Part shown: positions 1 to 7,431 of the stretch, in pieces
Layout of the letters: each line of letters begins with the position of its first letter
Position numbering within the stretch: the first letter of the stretch is position 1
Assembly (NCBI RefSeq): GCF_040500525.1
Contig: NZ_CP159405.1
Location: forward strand, 62,001-126,000
Direction of reading: 5' to 3'
Source: Azospirillum formosense
GTDB lineage: Bacteria; Pseudomonadota; Alphaproteobacteria; Azospirillales; Azospirillaceae
Length of the DNA: 64,000 bases
Program-made: the position numbers and the translations under genes
The notes under the pieces: generated by a model
Told to the model about the DNA's origin: nothing
Databases searched by the model: none
The model's input: the letters and a program-made list of their open reading frames with translations, nothing else

Positions 1-380
1 CGCGAGCGGCAGAGATAGGCGCCGAGCGCGATGTTCTCCTGCACCGTCATGTTCGGCCAGACGTGCCGTTCCTCCGGGCAGTGGGCGATGCCGGCGGCGA
101 CGATGCGGTCGGCGGGCAGGTTCGCGATGGACTTGCCGTTCCAGGTGATGGTGCCGGAGCGCGCCTTCAGCAGGCCGGAAATGGCGCGCAGGATGGTGCT
201 CTTGCCCGCACCGTTGGCGCCGATCAGGGCCACCGTCTCGCCGGCCCGCACGTCCAGCGACACGCCGTGCAGTGCCGCGGTGGAGCCGTAGGCGACGTGC
301 AAGCCCTCGACGGCGAGGACCGGCGCGTCGGCCGCCTGCGCAATGGCGGAAGGCGAGGGGGATTCGGAGAGCAGCGTCAT
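1..380 (-). CDS. livF: Branched-chain amino acid ABC transporter ATPase LivF (3' part missing)
   Basis: This is the N-terminal 126 codons of an ABC ATPase that runs off the left edge of the window. The Walker A motif (GANGAGKST) and the short LivF-type segment ending HCPEERHVWP before the Q-loop region are visible; the signature motif, Walker B and H-loop lie outside. LivF works with LivG as the cytoplasmic ATPase pair of a high-affinity amino-acid or amide importer. Its ATG overlaps the TGA of livG by four bases (ATGA), so it is translationally coupled and last in the operon read from 4254 leftwards. Confidence 0.9.
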   Translation of the reverse strand, partial: MTLLSESPSPSAIAQAADAPVLAVEGLHVAYGSTAALHGVSLDVRAGETVALIGANGAGKSTILRAISGLLKARSGTITWNGKSIANLPADRIVAAGIAHCPEERHVWPNMTVQENIALGAYLCRS

Positions 381-1177
381 GCGGCGGCCTTTCCGAGATA
401 GGCTTCGGCGACCTGCCGGTTTTCAATGATCTCGGCCGGCCGGCCCTCGGCCAGCTTGCGGCCGAAGTTGAGGACGACGATCCGGTCGGACACCGACATG
501 ACCAGATCCATGTTGTGCTCCACGATCAGCAGCGCGTCGATGCTGCGCCCGATCAGCGTCTTCAGAACGGCGCCGAAGGTCCCGGCCTCGTGGCTGTTCA
601 GCCCGGCGGCGGGTTCGTCGAGCATCAGCAGGCTGGGCTTGGCGGCCAGCGCCACCGCGACCTCCAGCAGGCGCAGTTCGCCGCAGGACAGCAGATGCGC
701 CGGGGCGTTCATGCGCTGGGCGAGGCCCATGGTCTCGACGATGGCCGCGGCGCTCTCCCGCGCCTCGCGCTCGGCGCGGCGCACCGCCTCGCCGGGGAAG
801 AAGGTGGCGAGGAGGGATTGCCGGCTCGCCATGTAATGGCCGGTCAGCACATTCTCGAAGACCGTCAGCCGCTTCATGACGTTGGTCTTCTGGAAGCTGC
901 GCACGAGGCCGAGCCGGGCGATGGCGTGGGGCTTGCGGTTGGTGATGTCCTGCCCCTTGAAGCGGACCCGCCCATTGCTCGGCGCGTAGAAGCCGGTCAG
1001 CATGTTGAAGCAGGTCGTCTTGCCGGCGCCGTTGGGGCCGATCAGGCCGACGATCTCGCCGGGCTCGATGTGGAAGCTGAAGTCCTTCACCGCCGTGATG
1101 CCGCCGAAGGTCATGGTCAGGTCGTCGGCGCGCAGCAGCGGCTGCCGGTTGATGGTCGGCTCGGTTGTCGCCGTCAT
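377..1177 (-). CDS. livG: Branched-chain amino acid ABC transporter ATPase LivG
   Basis: A 266-residue ABC ATPase of the LivG type. It has Walker A GPNGAGKTT near residue 45, the LivG-typical region VRSFQKTNVMKRLTVFENV, an LSCGELRLLEVA signature, Walker B LLMLDEPAAGLN and the H-loop IVEHNMD. The start was chosen at the ATG at 1177 because its ATGA overlap with the upstream livM stop is the arrangement seen through this operon; a longer upstream frame is only livM read out of phase. It energises import through LivHM. Confidence 0.93.
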   Translation of the reverse strand: MTATTEPTINRQPLLRADDLTMTFGGITAVKDFSFHIEPGEIVGLIGPNGAGKTTCFNMLTGFYAPSNGRVRFKGQDITNRKPHAIARLGLVRSFQKTNVMKRLTVFENVLTGHYMASRQSLLATFFPGEAVRRAEREARESAAAIVETMGLAQRMNAPAHLLSCGELRLLEVAVALAAKPSLLMLDEPAAGLNSHEAGTFGAVLKTLIGRSIDALLIVEHNMDLVMSVSDRIVVLNFGRKLAEGRPAEIIENRQVAEAYLGKAAA

Positions 1178-2145
1178 ACGGTGCGCTCCTTCGCGGCGTT
1201 GAGGGTCGGCTTGGCGGCCTGCTGCTCGCGGCGCAGGGCGATGAAGCCCATCAGGCCGTTGGGCAGGAACAGGACGATGGCCATGACGATCAGCCCGAAC
1301 AGGGTGAGGCGGAGTTCCTGCACCTCGCGCAGATATTCCTCCAGCACGGTCACGATCACCGCGCCGGCCAGGGGGCCGATCAGCGTGCCCTTGCCGCCCA
1401 GAAGAACCATGATGATCATCGTCGCCATGAAGGCGAAGCGGAACACCTCCGGCCCGACGAAGGAGATGTAGTGGGCGTAGAAGCCACCGGCCAAGCCGGC
1501 CAGGAAGGCGCCCAGCACGAAGGCCTGCATGGCCGTGCCGAAGGGATCGACGCCGATGGACTGCGCGACGTAGCGGTTCTCGCGCACCGCCACCGCCGCC
1601 CGGCCGGCGTTCGAATAGACGAAGCGGTAGGAGAGGTAGAGCGCCACCGCGGCGATGCCCAGCACGATCAGGAAGAAGCCCGCCTTGTCGGTGACGGCCA
1701 CGTCCCCGAAAAGGGTCTGGCCGACGCCCGCCAGACCCATCGGGCCGTTGGTCACCGCGATCCAGTTGTTGGCGACGATGCGCAGCACCTCGGCGAAGGA
1801 CAGGGTGACGATCACGAAATAGGGGCCTTGCAGGCGCAGCGTGATCGCCCCGATGGCGAAGCCGAAGACGGCGGAGACCAGCCCGGCCAGAGGGATCGTC
1901 ACCCACATCGGCATCCCGGCCTGGGTGGACAGCAGCGCCGCCGTGTAGGCCCCGGTGCCGAGGAAGGCGGTGTGGCCCAGCGAGAACTCGCCGACATAGC
2001 CGACCACCAGATTGAGGCTGCTCGCCAGCACCGCGTAGAACAGCGCCATGATGGCGAGGTGCAGGATGTACTGGTCCGACACCGCGAAGGGCAGAAGCGC
2101 CGCCCCCGCCAGAAAGGCCAGGAGGATGTTGCGTTCCAGGGTCAT
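1174..2145 (-). CDS. livM: Branched-chain amino acid ABC transporter permease LivM
   Basis: A 323-residue polytopic inner-membrane permease. The LivM core is clear: VVGYVGEFSLGHTAFLGTGAYT in the first third, the EAA-like stretch RENRYVAQSIGVDPF, and the end motif PNGLMGFIALRR. About eight to ten hydrophobic segments can be seen. It pairs with LivH (stop one base upstream of its start) to form the translocation pore. Length and motifs are normal for the family. The substrate cannot be read from the permease. Confidence 0.92.
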   Translation of the reverse strand: MTLERNILLAFLAGAALLPFAVSDQYILHLAIMALFYAVLASSLNLVVGYVGEFSLGHTAFLGTGAYTAALLSTQAGMPMWVTIPLAGLVSAVFGFAIGAITLRLQGPYFVIVTLSFAEVLRIVANNWIAVTNGPMGLAGVGQTLFGDVAVTDKAGFFLIVLGIAAVALYLSYRFVYSNAGRAAVAVRENRYVAQSIGVDPFGTAMQAFVLGAFLAGLAGGFYAHYISFVGPEVFRFAFMATMIIMVLLGGKGTLIGPLAGAVIVTVLEEYLREVQELRLTLFGLIVMAIVLFLPNGLMGFIALRREQQAAKPTLNAAKERTV

Positions 2146-2146
2146 G

Positions 2147-3019
2147 TCAGGCCCTTTCCGTGCGGATCGAGAACAGGCCCTGGGGCCGGAACAGCAGGAT
2201 CAGGATGACCAGGACGAAGCCGATCACGTCCACCATGCCCATGGAGACGTAGCCGCCCCACATCGCCTCGGCGACGCCCAGCAGCAGGCCCCCGGCGATG
2301 GCGCCCGCGAAGCTGCCCATGCCGCCGAGGATCACCACGACGAAGCTCTTCAGGCTGATGAGCCCGCCGACCGACGCCTGGGCGGAGTAGATGGAGGCCA
2401 GCAGCATCCCCGACAGGGCGGCCAGCGTGCAGCCCAGCGCGAAGGTGGCGGCGTAGACGTGGCCGGTGCGGATGCCGGCGAGGCTGGCCGCCATCGGGTC
2501 CTGGAAGGTGGCGCGCATCGCCGCCCCCAGCCGGGTCCGGCGGATCAGCAGATGGGCGCCGACGATCAGGGCGATGCCCACCGCCACGGCCAGCAGGCGC
2601 AGCTTGGTCACCGCGATCGGGCCGAAGAACAGCGGCCCTTCGGCCACGGCACCGGCCACCTTCATGGGCGCCGGGCCGACCAGCAGGAGCGTGCCGTTGA
2701 CCAGGAAGATCGACAGGCCGATGGTCAGCAGGATGCCCGGCTCCTCACCCTGGCCGCGCACCCGCTCGATCAGGAAACGGTCGACCAGCCAGCCGACGGC
2801 GGCCATGAAGGCGGCGACCACGATCAGGCCGCTGAAGAAGTCGAGACCCAGGTAATTGGTGACGAACCAGCCGCTGACCCCGCCCAGCATGTAGAATTCG
2901 CCATGGGCGAAGTTGACCACGCGCATCAGGCCGAAGATCAGCGTCAGGCCGAGGGCGGAGAGCGCGTAGAACACGCCCATCACCAGCCCGTTGGCCAGGA
3001 ACTGCGGAAAGAGATCCAT
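2147..3019 (-). CDS. livH: Branched-chain amino acid ABC transporter permease LivH
   Basis: A 290-residue membrane permease with the LivH hallmarks GLTLIFGLMRVVNFAHGEFYMLG near the N-terminus, LGAAMRATFQDP in the cytoplasmic loop and the C-terminal VLILLFRPQGLF. The ATG at 3019 is preferred over one 27 bases upstream because GAGAA lies eight bases before it and the protein then begins MDLFPQF, as is usual. It is the first membrane subunit after the binding protein gene, separated from it by 98 bases. Confidence 0.92.
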   Translation of the reverse strand: MDLFPQFLANGLVMGVFYALSALGLTLIFGLMRVVNFAHGEFYMLGGVSGWFVTNYLGLDFFSGLIVVAAFMAAVGWLVDRFLIERVRGQGEEPGILLTIGLSIFLVNGTLLLVGPAPMKVAGAVAEGPLFFGPIAVTKLRLLAVAVGIALIVGAHLLIRRTRLGAAMRATFQDPMAASLAGIRTGHVYAATFALGCTLAALSGMLLASIYSAQASVGGLISLKSFVVVILGGMGSFAGAIAGGLLLGVAEAMWGGYVSMGMVDVIGFVLVILILLFRPQGLFSIRTERA

Positions 3020-3117
3020 GACGTTCTCGCAAAAGCAGGCCCGCACAAACGGTGCGTTGGATCGGTGCGCGCCGCGGGGACGGTGCCGTCACGGCAGCCC
3101 CGCGGCGCGTCCGCCGG

Positions 3118-4254
3118 TCAGTGCGGCGCGTCCACCGGGGTGGAGGCGATCACCTTCGGTTCGCCCTTCTCGATCCGCACCAGCACCGCGTCGAAGCCAT
3201 AGGCCTGGCCCTTGTCGGTGAACTTGTAGACGCCGTTCGGCGCCTCGTAGCTGGTCTTGGCGAGCGACGCCCGGATGGCCTCGGCGTCGGTGCCGCCGGC
3301 CCGCGCGATGGCCTGTCCGGCGATGTTCAGCGCGTTGTAGCCGGCGGCGCCGTACTTGCCGGGCTTGATGCCGTACTTCGCCTGATATTTCTGGACGAAG
3401 GCCTGGTTGCGCGGGGTGTCCATGCTGGAGGCGTAGGGGACGGCGGCGTGGATGCCCTCCGCGGCCTCGCCGGTCAGGTTGATGAAGTCGGCGGTGGCCC
3501 AGGAGCCGACGCCGAACACCTTGGTGTCCAGCCCCATCTCGCGGATCTGCTTGACCAGGATGGAGCCGTCCTGCGTCTCCGCGGCGACGAACACGCCGTC
3601 CGGCTTGGCGGCGCGCAGCTTGGTCAGCAGCGTGAAGAAGTCGGTGGCGCCGTGGTCGAAATACTCGGTCAGCACCGTCTTGACGCCCAGCGCCGTCAGG
3701 TCTCGGGAGAACTCCTCGACGCCGCCGCGGCCCCAGTCGTCGTTGACGCCGATGTAGGCGACCTTGGTCAGCTTCAGGTCGTTGGCGAGGATCTTGGCAA
3801 AGGCTTCCGCCATCAGCGCGTCCGTCTCGGCGGCGCGGAAGAAGTAGGGGTTGCCCTGCTCCGTCAGGCTGGCCTTCGACGACACGCCGGTGATCAGCGG
3901 CAGCTTGTATTTCTGTGCCACCGGCATGATCGCCGCGGTGGCGGAACTGCAGAAGGCGCCGACCAGCGTGACGACCTTGTCCTTCTGCACCAGCTTCTCG
4001 ACGGCGTTGACCGAGTTGGCCGGGGTGCACTGGCCGTCCTCGACGATCAGTTCGATCTTCTTGCCGAGGACGCCCCCCGCGGCGTTCATTTCCTCGACGG
4101 CGAGCCGGGCGCCTTCCACCACGGACTTGCCGTTGTAGGCGACCGATCCGGTCAGCGGCTGGACCAGCCCGATCCTGACCGTGTCCTGCGCCTGCGCCGG
4201 AACCGACGCGGCGATGCCGGTCAACAGCAGGCCGCCCAGAACCACGTTTCTCAT
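3118..4254 (-). CDS. Periplasmic amino-acid/amide binding protein of the Liv ABC transporter
   Basis: A 378-residue type-I periplasmic binding protein (Peripla_BP_6, LivJ/UrtA-like). Residues 1 to about 23 form a Sec signal peptide ending AQA. The mature protein starts DTVRIGLVQPLTGSVAYNGK, followed by GVLGKKIELIVEDGQC and the characteristic VTLVGAFCSSATAAIMPVA loop that contacts ligand carboxyl or amino groups. The ATG at 4254 is chosen for the strong GGAGGGAG ribosome site; frames extending upstream contain no signal peptide. First gene of the operon. The ligand could be an amino acid, amide or aromatic acid. Confidence 0.9.
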   Translation of the reverse strand: MRNVVLGGLLLTGIAASVPAQAQDTVRIGLVQPLTGSVAYNGKSVVEGARLAVEEMNAAGGVLGKKIELIVEDGQCTPANSVNAVEKLVQKDKVVTLVGAFCSSATAAIMPVAQKYKLPLITGVSSKASLTEQGNPYFFRAAETDALMAEAFAKILANDLKLTKVAYIGVNDDWGRGGVEEFSRDLTALGVKTVLTEYFDHGATDFFTLLTKLRAAKPDGVFVAAETQDGSILVKQIREMGLDTKVFGVGSWATADFINLTGEAAEGIHAAVPYASSMDTPRNQAFVQKYQAKYGIKPGKYGAAGYNALNIAGQAIARAGGTDAEAIRASLAKTSYEAPNGVYKFTDKGQAYGFDAVLVRIEKGEPKVIASTPVDAPH

Positions 4255-4395
4255 CTCTCCCTCCGCGTTCGACGGTGATGTCGCGATGACGGCGAATGAC
4301 GATTCCCTGTCGGCGCCCCGCCGCTCTCGGCGTGGGCGCGTCGGCCCGTTGCGGGAACGGCGTGCCGTCCGATGCGGCAACCGTTCCCGTGTTTT

Positions 4396-4401
4396 ATTAT
4401 A
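4396..4401 (-). promoter_or_regulatory. Possible -10 element upstream of the liv operon
   Basis: The gap 4255-4534 separates the liv operon from the DUF6455 gene. It carries an unusually AT-rich island (about 4393-4425) that includes a perfect TATAAT on the minus strand, about 140 bases ahead of the binding-protein start. No good -35 is present at 16-18 bases, so an activator or a long leader is possible. Nothing else was recognised in this gap. Confidence 0.35.
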
Positions 4402-4534
4402 CGGCCAATTAATTATGCAGGGATGCTAACGGTCGCGTCGCGGCGCTGTCAATCGCTTTTCCGACGAAGACGGTTGGGGATTTTTTACGGATGTGTCCCA
4501 CGGCGGTGTTTTGGCGCCGTGGTCGGCGCGCTCC

Positions 4535-4924
4535 TCAACGGAGCGCGTCGAGCGTGTCGGCGTTGGGGCAGAGAAGCGCGTGCTCCGGCTGCGTGCAGCC
4601 TTCGGCCAGCAGGTGGCGGCAGGTGCGGGCGCTGCGGCAGAGCGCGCAGACGCGCTGCAGGTCGTTCATCAGGTCGGGGCGGTCCCGCTCCACCGCGGCG
4701 CCGTCAACGCCGTGCAGGGCCATCGCGGCGGGCAGCAACGCGCCGACATGGCCGGCGCGCAGCACGGCCGGGGCGGTCAAATCGGTCAGACCGGCGTCAG
4801 CCAGCACGCGGTCGCGGTCGTGCGGCGCCAGTGCCTGGAGCGTGTCCAGGGACCGCGCGCCGCGCCAACCGCGCAGGAGTTTCGCGCACAGGCCCTCATG
4901 CGGCGCGGGGGCGGGGGTGGTCAT
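4535..4924 (-). CDS. DUF6455-like cysteine-rich small protein
   Basis: A 129-residue soluble protein with no signal peptide. The C-terminal half has a conserved-looking cysteine array: CALC, then RTCRHLL, EGC, and a closing LLCPNADTL. This resembles DUF6455 proteins of alphaproteobacteria, which have no established function; the cysteines could bind a metal or a cluster. The ATG at 4924 is chosen over a TTG 12 bases upstream because GGAG lies six bases before it. A perfect palindrome sits just upstream (4944-4963), so expression is probably controlled by a repressor. Confidence 0.7.
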   Translation of the reverse strand: MTTPAPAPHEGLCAKLLRGWRGARSLDTLQALAPHDRDRVLADAGLTDLTAPAVLRAGHVGALLPAAMALHGVDGAAVERDRPDLMNDLQRVCALCRSARTCRHLLAEGCTQPEHALLCPNADTLDALR

Positions 4925-4943
4925 GGGAGTCTCCAAAGCGAGT

Positions 4944-4963
4944 TATTAATCGTTCGATTAATA
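4944..4963. promoter_or_regulatory. Perfect 9+9 dyad operator before the DUF6455 gene
   Basis: TATTAATCG-TT-CGATTAATA is a perfect inverted repeat with a two-base centre, located 20-39 bases upstream of the ATG at 4924. AT-rich 9-bp arms in a very GC-rich genome stand out. The shape fits TetR- or ArsR-type dimer operators, but no such regulator gene is adjacent. The assignment of regulator class is inference. Confidence 0.55.
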
Positions 4964-5017
4964 TTCCCGGCTGGAGCCCTCCGCGCCTTGATGTGGATCA
5001 GCCGCGCCCGGCTTTTA

Positions 5018-5296
5018 TCACGGGGCCGGCCGCGTCCCGACGCAGCGCACGGCGTAGCGCCGGTAGCCGAAACCGGACTCGCCCTCGCAACGCTCGACCA
5101 CGAAGGCCGCGCGCCGTGTGACGACGCGGCTTCCCGTGTCGAGCGGGGTGTCGTGCGCCAGCTCCAGCATCATGCGCTGCTGGCGCCGCGGGGGGGACAG
5201 CAGCAGGGCGCGGGCCTTGCCCAGCCGCCGCCCCTCGGCGTCGCGGCAGCGGGCGGGGACCTCGAACATCCAGAAGGCGAGCGCGGCTTCGGACAT
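5018..5296 (-). CDS. Small protein of unknown function
   Basis: A 92-residue open frame beginning MSEAALAFWMFEVPARC, with AAGGA about ten bases before the ATG. It is rich in Arg and aromatic residues and contains no recognised domain. The C-terminal segment CEGESGFGYRRYAVRC suggests a folded small domain rather than random sequence. It lies alone between the DUF6455 gene and a repeat element. Coding status is plausible, not certain. Confidence 0.5.
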   Translation of the reverse strand: MSEAALAFWMFEVPARCRDAEGRRLGKARALLLSPPRRQQRMMLELAHDTPLDTGSRVVTRRAAFVVERCEGESGFGYRRYAVRCVGTRPAP

Positions 5297-5340
5297 GGGC
5301 GGAGTCCTTCGTGGGATGATGGGGTGTTCGGGTGCCGACG

Positions 5341-5443
5341 CCGCCCCCTCCCTAACCCTCCCCCTCTACGAGGTGGAGGGGACTGCCGCCGCTTCGCGGA
5401 AGGCACTCTCTCCCGCGGAAGCGGGGGAGGGCCGGGGTGGGGG
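5341..5443. repeat. Intergenic GC-rich palindromic repeat, family A
   Basis: Imperfect inverted repeat bounded by CCCCCTCCC / GGGTGGGGG, with an inner GGAGGGGACTGCCGCC and a GGAAGGCAC CTCTCCCGC block. Close relatives occur at 26375-26477 and 38041-38130. It sits just after the amidohydrolase stop and may act as a terminator or mRNA stabiliser. It behaves like a REP/BIME-type element. Confidence 0.6.
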
Positions 5444-5453
5444 ACCGTTTCGT

Positions 5454-6725
5454 TCACGCCGCGACCGGAATCGGCTTCGGCAGCAGCGGGCTGTCCACCT
5501 CCTGCATCACGCCGTCGCGCAGCGAGAAGGCCGGAACGATCATCTCCGGCGCGGTCACCCGCTCGCCGCTGTTGTCGCTGAGCTGCCAGCGGCCGGCCTT
5601 GACCTCCAGAACCGCCACGTCGGCGGCCATGCCCGGAGTCAGCGCGCCGATCTCGTCGGTCATGCCAAGCATGGCGGCGGGGTTGCTGGTCACCGTCTTC
5701 AGAACGTCGCCCAGCGCCATGCCCAGCGTCAGAAGCTCGGTCATCGCGTGGGTCAGGCTGAAGGGGGCGACGCCGTAGAAGGGGTTGGCCTCGCGGTCGC
5801 CGCCGGCGCCCGCCGTCGGGGCCTTCACGTTGTAACCGTGCAGGTCGGCGCCCAGCGTGTAGGGCAGGATGCCCGCCGCCAGCGTCCGCCGCGCCATCTC
5901 GAAGCTGAAATGCGAGCCGTGGCCGACGTCCACGGTCAGCCCGCGCTCCAGCGCCTTGTAAATGACCGGATGCACCTCGCCGGTGCGGGTGGAGATGAAG
6001 CCGCCGGGATGACGGGTAAAGGGATGGGCCAGGATGTCGCGCGGATCGAGCAGCGGGACCAGCTCCTCCACCAGCATGTCGGGATCGACGGCCTCGCCGC
6101 CCTCCACCTCCGGCCAGAGCTGGCCGAGATGGACGTAGAGCGGCACGCCGATGCCGTCGGCGATGCGCTTGGCCTGCTTGATGACGTCCAGGCCCCAGCG
6201 CGAGGCGCCGCCGACCTCGGCGTGGGCCTTGATGCCCTTGACGATGTCGCGGTTCTCGCGCCCGACGCGGATGGTGGCGTTCACATCGACGCAATCCGGA
6301 CGGTAGAGCTGCGGGTAGTAATGGCCCTCCAGCCCGCCGACCAGATAGGCCGACAGGAAGCACAGCGTGCGCGAGCGCGCCGGCTCGGCGATGAAGCGGC
6401 GGAAGGCCGGCAGGGTCATCAGGCTCGGCCCGCCCTGGTCGACCAGCGTCGACACGCCGGAGCGCACGCCCACCATGTCCGGGTTCAGCCCGAAGCGCCC
6501 GGTGACCTTCTCGAAGACGTGCGCGTGGGTGTCGATCAGGCCCGGCGTCACGAGCTTTCCGGAGACATCAAGGATGGTGTCGGCGGCATCGTCGGGCAGC
6601 CGTTCCGCCACCGCCGCGATGCGGCCTTTCGCGACCGCCAGATCGCCGACCAGATCCAGCCCGTTGGCCGGATCGAGAATCCGTCCGCCGCGGAGCACGA
6701 GGTCGAACGTGTGCGTCTCTGACAT
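5454..6725 (-). CDS. Amidohydrolase/deacetylase family metallohydrolase
   Basis: A 423-residue amidohydrolase-superfamily enzyme. An N-terminal composite domain (VLRGGRILDPANGLD) leads to the metal-binding DTHAHVF (His67, His69). Further metal and catalytic positions are a lysine in VKGIKAHAE (about 163-166), His in LYVHLGQ and AHPFTRH, and Asp in LGADLHGY. The family includes D-aminoacylase- and N-acetyl-amino-acid-deacetylase-like enzymes as well as dihydroorotases; the exact substrate is unknown. It is transcribed divergently from the oxamate-hydrolase-like gene across a long control region with repeated operators, so it probably belongs to the same nitrogen-catabolic regulon. Confidence 0.82.
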   Translation of the reverse strand: MSETHTFDLVLRGGRILDPANGLDLVGDLAVAKGRIAAVAERLPDDAADTILDVSGKLVTPGLIDTHAHVFEKVTGRFGLNPDMVGVRSGVSTLVDQGGPSLMTLPAFRRFIAEPARSRTLCFLSAYLVGGLEGHYYPQLYRPDCVDVNATIRVGRENRDIVKGIKAHAEVGGASRWGLDVIKQAKRIADGIGVPLYVHLGQLWPEVEGGEAVDPDMLVEELVPLLDPRDILAHPFTRHPGGFISTRTGEVHPVIYKALERGLTVDVGHGSHFSFEMARRTLAAGILPYTLGADLHGYNVKAPTAGAGGDREANPFYGVAPFSLTHAMTELLTLGMALGDVLKTVTSNPAAMLGMTDEIGALTPGMAADVAVLEVKAGRWQLSDNSGERVTAPEMIVPAFSLRDGVMQEVDSPLLPKPIPVAA

Positions 6726-6816
6726 AACCCACCTTCTTGCGCTGATTTTTATCTGGCCGTTTCTTCAGCAAGGCGCATGCCAGGACGGGAGGGATTCGTC
6801 GAGGCGCACAAAACTT

Positions 6817-7101
6817 CAGCATGCTGACGAATGACCGCCGGTTGGGCATTCGGTGGTCAAAATACGCACAATACCGCATGCCACGGCATGCGCTCGCCAC
6901 CCTGCGACGCGCCGTTTTCCGCAGTATGCTGACGATTTCCGGCGGAGCAGGACCGCGCGGCGCCCTGCTGCCGATTTGTGCACGAACCCCGAAGCCGGGG
7001 CGAAAACCGCGGGTTTTGGCGGGTTTTCAGGGCCGCCCACGGCCGCTGGGGCGCGCCATGAACCGGCCGTCAACGGACGCCCTCAGATCGTCAGCATACT
7101 G
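6817..7101. promoter_or_regulatory. Divergent control region with three TCAGYATRCTGA-type half-palindromic sites
   Basis: The 706-base gap 6726-7431 separates the amidohydrolase from the divergent hydrolase/transport operon. Three related sites are visible: CAGCATGCTGACGA at 6817-6830, CAGTATGCTGACGAT at 6922-6936, and its exact reverse complement at 7087-7101. All share a near-palindromic core TCAGYATRCTGA. A separate dyad, CGCATGCC-AC-GGCATGCG, lies at 6875-6892. These look like operators for one dimeric regulator. No gene is evident in the rest of the gap. Confidence 0.55.
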
Positions 7102-7431
7102 ATGAGTGCCTGCGCGGCAGGCAAAGGTTGCGCAGGAATCGAGCGGAGGGGCGTTGCGCCCGGAATTCACGACTATTGATTGTTTTTCAAAAAGTTAGCC
7201 TGCGCTCTTCCGAGGTTGCGCCGTCCCGCCTTCAATCCGTTTGCCCAACATCAAGGCGATTTTCGGTCCTGGCGCCCCGCCGCGTCCGCCCGCCCACCGG
7301 ACGGAAATGCGCCGCGCCCCGCCGGTTGGCACAGCGTTCGCAAAGGGATGGGAAACCAACGGAAAAAGTCGGATATCCATAAAAATGAGAGGGTTTCTTC
7401 CTGGCCCGCGGCCTTCTTCCGTGAGGTTCCC

